Shown: positions 15,308 through 21,996 of the stretch, piece after piece
Layout of the letters: every line of letters begins with the position of its first letter
How positions within the stretch are numbered: the first letter of the stretch is position 1
NCBI GenBank assembly: GCA_031552335.1
Contig: JAVBMQ010000190.1
Span: forward strand, 1 to 21,996
From: JAISFI01 sp031552335
Lineage (GTDB): Bacteria; Bacteroidota; Bacteroidia; Bacteroidales; Azobacteroidaceae
Reading direction: 5' to 3'
Length of the DNA stretch: 21,996 nt
Translations under genes and position numbers: made by a program
The notes under the pieces: generated by a model
Database searches by the model: none
What the model was told of the DNA's origin: nothing
What the model saw: only the letters and a program-made list of their open reading frames with translations

Positions 15308-17308
15308 TTATTTAAATATTCTGATAGCAAAGCCTCCTCCTTTTGCCAGCTTAACATTTAACTTAGAGAGGTTTGAAACCACTATTTCCTCACAAATGTA
15401 TTTTGTGGCATCTGTATTGGAATTAACAGGATCATCTTTATAAATCAAAGCTTTATATTGTGATTTGGGTAAGAATGAACAATCCACTTCTACATTTCTT
15501 TCATTCCAGTTAGTCATTCCGGCAATATACCATTCATCATCATTTGTCTGTTTGGCAACAATAGCATACTCTCCCAGTCTGGCATCTACAGGAATTGTTT
15601 TTTTCCAGACAGTGGGAACCTTTGAAAGATAATCCAGGATATCAGGAAACTTACGATATTCTGTAGGAGAATCACAGAGATAGCCGACAGGCTGATCAAA
15701 CAATATATACATCGCCAACTCATGCGCCCGCGTACCCATACTTGATGGAATAACATCAGGAAGATCCACAGGAACAAACTGTTCTTTTGTCTTATTTCTC
15801 ATCGATCCGGGAGTATAATCAAGAGGACCGTTTACCATTCTGATGAATGGAAACTGCAAATGATAATCAGGATCAGACCCTCTGTCCCAATAATTACATT
15901 CCGCACCACGGACCGCCTCATAATTCACTATATTCGGATACGCCCGTTCTAAACCGGTTGGTTTAGGGCATCCATGATAAATAAGTAATAATTGATTATC
16001 CGCACATCTTTTTGCCACTAATTCTCTCCATTGCATCGCTTCCTGATCGTCACGCTCAAAAAAGTCTACTTTTAATCCCACAACTCCCGATTCTTTCATT
16101 CGTTCCACCCAGCCATTAGGATTCATGACAGGCATATTTGCCCATGTCCAGACAAATATCCCCACACCTTTGGATTTGGCATAAGAACAAAGCTCTTTCA
16201 GATACTTTTCTTTCCATCCTGCATCTAATGTCACATATTCAATATCATTTTCGGCCGCAAAATCAACATAATACTTATAGAGTTCCAAAGTCAAATTTTT
16301 CATTCCTACAGGAAAATCGAGTCCTTCCAACATTGCTTTGTGCCACCATTCCCATACTGTTTTTCCTGACTTTATCCATTTTGTGTCTAATATACACAAA
16401 GGTCGTGCCAGCTTATAAACAAGTTGATTATTTAACAAACTTTTATCCTCGATGGAAACAATCATCACGCGCCAGGGATAGAGACGACTTCCTGTTGTTT
16501 TTGCCAGATAATCATGTCTTGTCAGGGCTAAATGATTAGTATAAATATCATCAGGCTTCTCTACTGTCTTAGGATAAGCCGGCCAGAAACCGGTCAATGT
16601 ATTGGTACTATTCTCCGGACGATACAGATACATTCCCGGATAATCAAATAAATCAGACTCTGTAATGATAACTTTGTATGGGATATGGGAATAAGATTCG
16701 GGATAAGCAGCCAATAAAGGGATTGTACTATATCTGATCTTATTACCATATTCTTTATTCAAGTCAATATCCTGTATGGACTGAAAGTGAAGGTATAAAC
16801 GTTCAAAATTACGCATCCCTTCATCTGTTTCAGGAAAATAAACAGCCGGATTTCCTGCAAAAACGAAATCAGCCTGCTCGGAATTTACAATAACATCTTC
16901 TGTAAATCCTGTCTTAAAGCGATAAGCGACTCCTTCATTATAAGCTCTGAGTATCAATGAATATTTGTCTTTGAAGTTAATTTTCAATTCATTATACTCA
17001 TCCTGTAAAGTCTCATTTTTTCCAAATAAAACAGGTATGGTTTGATTCACACTTTTCTTTTCTGTATTTTTTACAGATCCATTCACTCCGGCAACAATTC
17101 CATTGTCGAATGTCATAGAAATAGCCGATGGAAATATAAGCATTTCATTATCATACAAGACTTCATAAGTAACATTTTTTCCAACATTCACCTTCATTTT
17201 CAGATGCTTATCGGGAGATACTACTTCGTAAGTTTTAGCAAAAATCGTTTGTGCCAGCAATAAAACCGTGCATAAACAGAAACACTTATATTTCAATTCG
17301 ATTTTCAT
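15308..17308 (-). CDS. GH97 retaining alpha-galactosidase-like enzyme
   Basis: This 666-residue secreted enzyme has a signal peptide (about 1-24, ending FAK), an N-terminal beta-sandwich, a catalytic TIM barrel (about 310-580) and a C-terminal beta domain. Asp415 in GLKVDFFERDDQ and Glu470 in RGAECNYWD fall at the same residue numbers as the nucleophile and acid/base of Bacteroides thetaiotaomicron BtGal97b, a retaining alpha-galactosidase of similar length. Other family signatures are WEWWHKAM near 319, LDAGW at 361-365 and FDQPVGYLCDSP in the C-terminal part of the barrel. Removal of terminal alpha-galactose is therefore the leading function; beta-L-arabinopyranosidase is an alternative known for retaining GH97s. 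It has no sorting domain, so it is probably periplasmic. The start lies 10 bases after the stop of the DUF5107-TPR gene, which indicates cotranscription. Confidence 0.94.
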   Translation of the reverse strand: MKIELKYKCFCLCTVLLLAQTIFAKTYEVVSPDKHLKMKVNVGKNVTYEVLYDNEMLIFPSAISMTFDNGIVAGVNGSVKNTEKKSVNQTIPVLFGKNETLQDEYNELKINFKDKYSLILRAYNEGVAYRFKTGFTEDVIVNSEQADFVFAGNPAVYFPETDEGMRNFERLYLHFQSIQDIDLNKEYGNKIRYSTIPLLAAYPESYSHIPYKVIITESDLFDYPGMYLYRPENSTNTLTGFWPAYPKTVEKPDDIYTNHLALTRHDYLAKTTGSRLYPWRVMIVSIEDKSLLNNQLVYKLARPLCILDTKWIKSGKTVWEWWHKAMLEGLDFPVGMKNLTLELYKYYVDFAAENDIEYVTLDAGWKEKYLKELCSYAKSKGVGIFVWTWANMPVMNPNGWVERMKESGVVGLKVDFFERDDQEAMQWRELVAKRCADNQLLLIYHGCPKPTGLERAYPNIVNYEAVRGAECNYWDRGSDPDYHLQFPFIRMVNGPLDYTPGSMRNKTKEQFVPVDLPDVIPSSMGTRAHELAMYILFDQPVGYLCDSPTEYRKFPDILDYLSKVPTVWKKTIPVDARLGEYAIVAKQTNDDEWYIAGMTNWNERNVEVDCSFLPKSQYKALIYKDDPVNSNTDATKYICEEIVVSNLSKLNVKLAKGGGFAIRIFK

Positions 17309-17318
17309 TTTTTTTATT

Positions 17319-20300
17319 TTATATCATCATTAAATGTATTTGAGCTCCCTGGTGATTAACATCCAGTTCAGACACCTTTGTCAGAAACTGATGCGCTTTC
17401 GTCTTGTTTCCCAATCCAAGTTGTCCGAGTCCCATGACATAATTGCAGTGAATCTGGTTGCGGACATTCAGATTATCATCCCAGATAGCCAGATCAGGAA
17501 GAGAAACAGCAAAATAATCGATCTTACAAGTATCGAACAAATGCTTTTCTCCATGAGCAATCAGCTTATTAAAACAGCTACGGGCTTTATCCTCATCGCC
17601 TAATGCACGCCATGCCAAACCTTGATAAAAGATTTTATCAGGCTGCTGGTCATTGTAAAAAAACGCCTGCTGAGGTTCCGAAGAGCCTCGCGTAGCCTTT
17701 GTCAACCATAATTTCGCATTTTTTTCATCCCCAAGTCCTTTGTAAGCAATACCTTTATAATAATCGATATCATTTTCTTCAGCATTGTTTAGTTTACCTT
17801 CGCCTAAATTATGAGGATAGGATTCTGTTTCTTTCAACAGCGCCAGGGCTTCGGCATAACATTCATATGCAATAGCCTGCTTAGCTAATTCCAATCTGCA
17901 AAGGGTATATTGACCTGTTACTTTTCCTTCTCCCCCCTCCCATGGATGGAACTTGCGGGAAGCGATCAACTCTTTCGCTTTTTCATATTGTGCCAACTGA
18001 TTGTAAAGAGTTATGCGTTCAATACAAAGATCATCACGCTGTTCGACCAGATTCAGATGCTTTTCGAGGAAAGAGAGACGCTCACCGTGTGACCGTCCTG
18101 TTTTCTTGTATAACTGGTCTAATTCCATCAGAATACGGGAGTCTGCAGTATCCAGAGCAAAAGCTTTCTCCAGGAATTGTTGTGCTTTAGGCCTATCATT
18201 CAATTTATTGTAATAAGCCAAAGAAAGATTGCGTAATACTGTGGGGAAAGTATCATCCAGATTTGCCGACTTTTCCCAACAGGCTATAGCTTCCGGATAT
18301 TGACGAAAAGCATACCAGAAATTACCCAGATAATAAGGCGCTTTAGCATCTTCCGGATTTACTTTCATTGCATCCTGCAAAATATTTACCTCTTCTATGC
18401 GGTTAGGAAAACACTTTTCAGGAGATACCTCCGATGCTTTCCGGTAGTATTTCTCCGCCTTTTCTATATTTCCATTTTGTGAAACAAAATAACCCAGAGC
18501 ATAATAGACCATCGGATACGGACGATCTGTGTGGGTAGCTTGCAACAAGAACTCTTCTGCTTCTTCATACAGTCCGGCAGCAGCAAAATCCAAAGCATAT
18601 TCAATATAACCATGAGCCCAACCACGCATCAGGCAATTCATCTCTTCCAATACAGTTTTATCCTGTGTGATAAGATATTTCTCAAAGCGACAACCCATAT
18701 TGAAATTATCAATTGCCAGAGAATCGTCGATCCATCGTAAAGCGTCTTCTTTCCGGTCTAATTTTCTCAATATTGAGGCTTTTAGCTGACGAGCTTTATG
18801 ATTATGCCAGTTGCGGATTAAACAGCGGTCAATCCGGTCCAAAGCTTCTGTCCACCGTGCAGCATACAATACATTTCCGGCTTTCAGAGAATCAATTTGA
18901 GCCAATGCCAGATAAGCAGCATCCTGCCATGCAGCATTCCATGCCGATTTGAAAAATGCAGCATATGCTTCATCCGTTTTCCCCTGCATTTTCAATGACC
19001 AGCCCAGATTATAATAGGGTTCTCCGTCATAGGGATTGGGATTCCGTTCTGTCAGTGTTTCTACTGCTTTATGAAAATAAGGCTCTGCCTTTTCAAATTG
19101 CCCGCGACGCATGTAAAGCAAACCTACTGCATTGTTGCAACGGACATCCTTCGGTTCCCTACTCAATGCCTCAAAGTAATAATCAAGCGGATTATAAGTA
19201 GCATGACGGTATTGCTCCAAATGTAATCCAGTCAGATACAGTTGTTCGATAGACGCAATTTTTTTAGGATCTTTAGCTGCATGTGCCGGATCAGGAGTTT
19301 GTTTGATTTCAGGTTTATCTGCCTTATAATCAAGCATGAGTCGTCCATCTTCAGCATATAATTCGAAAATCAGTTCTTCAGGAAGCAAATCGCCTGTTTT
19401 CAGAGTAGTAGAGTAAGGTTCTGCCGGAGAGATATTGATATGAGTATCCATAAAAACTTTACCTTTTACATCTTTCAATATAAGTCTCAGGTTTTTACAA
19501 ACACCGGTTGTATACAAAATAACGGTAGAATTTCCGTCCTTCACATCAATGTTTACAATCGCATCTTTGGTCGCATTTTTTACATATCCAACTTCTGAAT
19601 AAGGCATAAAATATTGTACCCATGATTTTTCTTCATAGGGTTGCAACCATGTAAAATCCGGTTGATTATCTGTGTGAACACCTGTCATCAATTCGATATA
19701 CGGGCCATCTTCATCTGTCAGGTTCCGGTCCCAGGCAATGCCAAAATCACCGCATCCCCAGGTCCACTGTTTTTTACCGGGAGAAACATGGTGATTGGCC
19801 ACATGCAATAAACCACCCTGTACATCATCTTCATACCCCCCCACAAAATCAAATTTTGATTGAATGGCCATATACGAAGTAGGTACAGGAATATTTTTAT
19901 ATTTGGAAATATCCACTCCTGCCGAATAGTCTTGTTTATAATACACCCCGGTAGCTATGGGAAAATTAGAAACATCACGTTTCCCATGGTCAAATACGGC
20001 ATGTACATCCGGTGGAAATACGGATTTATATCCATCATTTACCACCACAGCCGGATTAGCCCACCAGAGAAATGTTTGTGGGAAAGGAGTCCGGTTATAA
20101 ATTTGCACCTTTATTTCCAGATATGCCTTACCCGGATGCAATGTAAAACCCTGCATACCTTTGGTACGGAACATTCTTTCCACTTCGTTACACCAAACTG
20201 TTTTACTACCATCAGCATTTTCTTCAACCTTACAATCCGTCGGTAAAAATGTACTCGGACGATGATGTTGTGGCCAGTTAAATTCAATACCACCCGAAAT

Positions 20301-20675
20301 CCACGGGCCGGTCAGTCCTACCAAAGCAGGTTTAACAACCTGGTTATAATACACAAAATGGCGTTTTTTTACTTTATCATAAGCCATATGTACCCGACCG
20401 CCCAATCCGGGCAGGATCATCACTTTAAGGTATTCATTTTCAATAAAGAAAGCTTTGTAGGGTTTATCTACTTTTTCATCAGAAATTTTTTCAACCACAG
20501 GATACGGATACACCACTCCCGAACTTCCCTGGTAAACACGTTTCTCCAGGAAAATCGGATTCTTTTCCTCTTCTCCGATGGGATAAGTAGGAAGCATGAT
20601 TTCTTCTTCCCAGGCACGTACAATACCTCTTTCGGTAACTGTCGGCCGAATTAAATGTTCTGTTATTCTTTCCAT
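17319..20675 (-). CDS. DUF5107 domain protein with tetratricopeptide repeats
   Basis: This 1118-residue protein has no signal peptide or membrane segment and is predicted to be cytoplasmic. The N-terminal half (about 50-360) matches my knowledge of DUF5107, a domain of unknown function that looks like the galactose-mutarotase-like beta-sandwich superfamily. Landmark stretches are VMILPGLGGRVH (85-96), SGGIEFNWPQHH (127-138), FLWWANPAV (202-210) and DRNLTDEDGPYIELMTG (316-332). Glu131 and Glu328, with Asp316, Asp321 and Asp323, are acidic residues in these blocks and could serve catalysis. A second beta domain covers about 365-455. From about 495 to 1112 there is a long series of TPR-like helical pairs, for example NAVGLLYMRRGQFEKAEPYF near 515. 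It lies 34 bases after a sugar symporter gene and 10 before a GH97 gene, so it probably handles an imported sugar or glycoside. The function is not established; hydrolase, epimerase or sensor roles are all open. Confidence 0.9.
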   Translation of the reverse strand: MERITEHLIRPTVTERGIVRAWEEEIMLPTYPIGEEEKNPIFLEKRVYQGSSGVVYPYPVVEKISDEKVDKPYKAFFIENEYLKVMILPGLGGRVHMAYDKVKKRHFVYYNQVVKPALVGLTGPWISGGIEFNWPQHHRPSTFLPTDCKVEENADGSKTVWCNEVERMFRTKGMQGFTLHPGKAYLEIKVQIYNRTPFPQTFLWWANPAVVVNDGYKSVFPPDVHAVFDHGKRDVSNFPIATGVYYKQDYSAGVDISKYKNIPVPTSYMAIQSKFDFVGGYEDDVQGGLLHVANHHVSPGKKQWTWGCGDFGIAWDRNLTDEDGPYIELMTGVHTDNQPDFTWLQPYEEKSWVQYFMPYSEVGYVKNATKDAIVNIDVKDGNSTVILYTTGVCKNLRLILKDVKGKVFMDTHINISPAEPYSTTLKTGDLLPEELIFELYAEDGRLMLDYKADKPEIKQTPDPAHAAKDPKKIASIEQLYLTGLHLEQYRHATYNPLDYYFEALSREPKDVRCNNAVGLLYMRRGQFEKAEPYFHKAVETLTERNPNPYDGEPYYNLGWSLKMQGKTDEAYAAFFKSAWNAAWQDAAYLALAQIDSLKAGNVLYAARWTEALDRIDRCLIRNWHNHKARQLKASILRKLDRKEDALRWIDDSLAIDNFNMGCRFEKYLITQDKTVLEEMNCLMRGWAHGYIEYALDFAAAGLYEEAEEFLLQATHTDRPYPMVYYALGYFVSQNGNIEKAEKYYRKASEVSPEKCFPNRIEEVNILQDAMKVNPEDAKAPYYLGNFWYAFRQYPEAIACWEKSANLDDTFPTVLRNLSLAYYNKLNDRPKAQQFLEKAFALDTADSRILMELDQLYKKTGRSHGERLSFLEKHLNLVEQRDDLCIERITLYNQLAQYEKAKELIASRKFHPWEGGEGKVTGQYTLCRLELAKQAIAYECYAEALALLKETESYPHNLGEGKLNNAEENDIDYYKGIAYKGLGDEKNAKLWLTKATRGSSEPQQAFFYNDQQPDKIFYQGLAWRALGDEDKARSCFNKLIAHGEKHLFDTCKIDYFAVSLPDLAIWDDNLNVRNQIHCNYVMGLGQLGLGNKTKAHQFLTKVSELDVNHQGAQIHLMMI

Positions 20676-20686
20676 AATCTTTATTC

Positions 20687-20702
20687 ATTGACAATTGTCA
20701 AT
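20687..20702. repeat. 16-base perfect palindrome between the symporter and DUF5107 genes
   Basis: ATTGACAATTGTCAAT reads the same on both strands. It fills much of the 34-base gap between the symporter stop (20712-20710) and the DUF5107 start (20675), and is followed by a related ATTATCAAT. It could be a dimeric-protein operator, a small transcript hairpin, or one of the AATTGTCAATT-type intergenic repeats common in Bacteroidetes. No function can be assigned from sequence. Confidence 0.6.
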
Positions 20703-20709
20703 TATCAAT

Positions 20710-21996
20710 TTATTTTGTTAGTTCTTTCTCAATTTCTTCCAATGATTTCCCTTTTGTTTCCGGCAGGTATTTCATAACAAACAAGAAACCTAAAACACAG
20801 ATGCCTCCGTATAACCAGAAGGTTCCATATGAACCTAATCCTTTGTTCAGAAGAGGGAATGTATAGGTTAGGACAAAACAGGCTGTCCACAAGGAGAATG
20901 TAGATACCGCCATGGCCATACCTCGTATTTTATTAGGGAATATTTCGGATATAACTACCCATGCCACAGGCGCTAATGTCATAGCATAACAAGCAATGGC
21001 AGCTACAACTAGAATCAATACCGCCAGTCCGGAGATCTGGAAGTAGTAACAAGCTCCCATAACAGCATATATTAAAGCCAAACCAGCCGAACCAAGTATT
21101 AATAGTCCCCGGCGACCTAACTTATCTACCGTATACATTCCCACAAATGTAAAAATGACATTGGTCACTCCAGTCACCACGATATTGAAGAGAATATCTG
21201 AAACACCATATCCGGCAGCAGAAAAAACTTCCTGCGCATAATTAAAGATCACATTGATACCACACCATTGCTGGAATGCTGCAATAACAATACCTATCAT
21301 TAATATTTTAGGCATTTTCCCTTGAAAGAGCATCTTATAACTTACCTTTTCTTTGATAGAACTGACAACCGCTTTTATTTCGCTGATTTCTTTTTTAGCT
21401 TCGTCTTCTCCTACTATCTTAGACAATATTTTTCCTGCTTTTTCATAACGTTCCTGTGTAGCCAACCAACGCGGACTTTCGGGAATAAAAAATACCAGAA
21501 AAAAGAAAAGCACCGCAGGTACAGCTCCTGCCCAGAACATCCATCTCCATCCTATTTGTCCGTTCCAGGATGCCAGAATATCTTCTCCGGGAACTACCGG
21601 ATCAGCTATCAACCAGTTTACAATTTGTGCAGCCAAAATCCCCAGTACTATTGTAAGTTGATTGATAGAAACAAAACGTCCCCGGATATTACTTGGAGAG
21701 ACTTCTGCTATATACATAGGGGAAAGATTGGATGCAATACCAATACCGATTCCTCCGAAAATCCTGAAAAATATAAATGAATTAATATCACTGACAATCC
21801 CCGTTCCCACGGCAGCAATAACAAAAATCAGTGATGCTACTGTCATTAATGGTTTCCGTCCATATTTATCAGACAAACTGCCGGATATAGTTACCCCCAA
21901 TAAACATCCGAGGATAGCGCTTCCCATCACCCAACCTTGCATAGAAGGAGAACCGGTAATGCCAAAGAAAACTTCATAAAAAGGCTTTGCCCCTCC
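20710..21996 (-). CDS. MFS sugar/H+ symporter, sugar porter family (5' end beyond the window)
   Basis: This inner-membrane monosaccharide transporter belongs to the XylE/GalP sugar-porter branch of the major facilitator superfamily. The frame is open from the right edge through 428 residues, so an internal Met at 21942 is not the start; one N-terminal helix and its flank are missing. Family signatures numbered from the first visible residue are: a GSLSDKYGRKPLM loop between helices 2 and 3 (about 39-51), PESPRWL after helix 6 (about 172-178), QQWCGINVIFNYAQ at helix 7 (about 243-256), a second DKLGRRG loop in the C-terminal half, and PETKGKSLEEIE at the end. The QQ..GIN motif is part of the sugar site in XylE. 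The substrate cannot be read from this; galactose, mannose, fucose or xylose would all fit. It is the first visible gene of the cluster and probably shares a transcript with the DUF5107 gene. Confidence 0.93.
   Translation of the reverse strand, partial: GGAKPFYEVFFGITGSPSMQGWVMGSAILGCLLGVTISGSLSDKYGRKPLMTVASLIFVIAAVGTGIVSDINSFIFFRIFGGIGIGIASNLSPMYIAEVSPSNIRGRFVSINQLTIVLGILAAQIVNWLIADPVVPGEDILASWNGQIGWRWMFWAGAVPAVLFFFLVFFIPESPRWLATQERYEKAGKILSKIVGEDEAKKEISEIKAVVSSIKEKVSYKMLFQGKMPKILMIGIVIAAFQQWCGINVIFNYAQEVFSAAGYGVSDILFNIVVTGVTNVIFTFVGMYTVDKLGRRGLLILGSAGLALIYAVMGACYYFQISGLAVLILVVAAIACYAMTLAPVAWVVISEIFPNKIRGMAMAVSTFSLWTACFVLTYTFPLLNKGLGSYGTFWLYGGICVLGFLFVMKYLPETKGKSLEEIEKELTK

Noticed and set aside
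12913..17308. Calling the GH97 pair SusB-type inverting alpha-glucosidases
   Set aside because: Both carry the Asp nucleophile in K-I/V-D-F and the Glu 55 residues later, the arrangement of the retaining BtGal97b branch.
21322..21780. A 152-codon plus-strand frame opposite the symporter
   Set aside because: It is the complement of membrane-helix codons and shows no independent protein signature.

Overview
The window looks like a chromosomal stretch of an AT-rich member of the Bacteroidetes, most likely order Bacteroidales. The evidence is a SusC-type TonB-linked receptor, Bacteroidetes-type lipoproteins, secreted glycoside hydrolases whose signal peptides end in Ala-Gln, a TAnnTTTG-type promoter element, and C-terminal sorting domains of the type IX secretion system (T9SS). 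The T9SS domains argue against Bacteroides itself and fit lineages such as Dysgonomonadaceae, Paludibacteraceae or Prevotellaceae; the genus is not determined.

All nine genes are on the minus strand and read right to left. Together they look like a polysaccharide utilisation locus (PUL) cut at both ends. In order of transcription: (1) an MFS sugar/H+ symporter, start beyond the right edge; (2) a large cytoplasmic DUF5107-TPR protein; (3) a GH97 retaining alpha-galactosidase-like enzyme; (4) a second GH97 with a T9SS sorting domain; (5) an FG-GAP/VCBS beta-propeller protein with a fibronectin-III-like domain and a T9SS sorting domain; (6) a secreted GH2 beta-mannosidase; (7) a GH95 alpha-L-fucosidase-family lipoprotein; (8) a 901-residue lipoprotein with four fasciclin (FAS1)-like units; (9) a SusC-family receptor, 3' end beyond the left edge, where a SusD partner would be expected.

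Gaps between genes are 10 to 145 bases, and none reaches 300. The longest (145 bases, between the two GH97 genes) holds a candidate promoter. The 98-base gap before the beta-mannosidase gene holds a perfect GC-rich hairpin. The 103-base gap before the GH95 gene holds a long AT-rich inverted repeat. The 34-base gap after the symporter gene holds a 16-base perfect palindrome. I saw no tRNA, rRNA, CRISPR array, transposase, integrase or regulator gene.

A working model (inference): T9SS-delivered and lipid-anchored proteins bind and trim a branched glycan at the cell surface. The SusC channel, perhaps with the FAS1 lipoprotein, imports oligosaccharides. Periplasmic alpha-galactosidase, beta-mannosidase and fucosidase complete the breakdown. 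The symporter brings monosaccharide into the cytoplasm, where the DUF5107-TPR protein acts. The enzyme set suggests a glycan containing alpha-galactose (or a similar sugar), beta-mannose and alpha-L-fucose or L-galactose, but the exact glycan cannot be told. The less understood members are the DUF5107-TPR protein, the propeller protein and the FAS1 lipoprotein.
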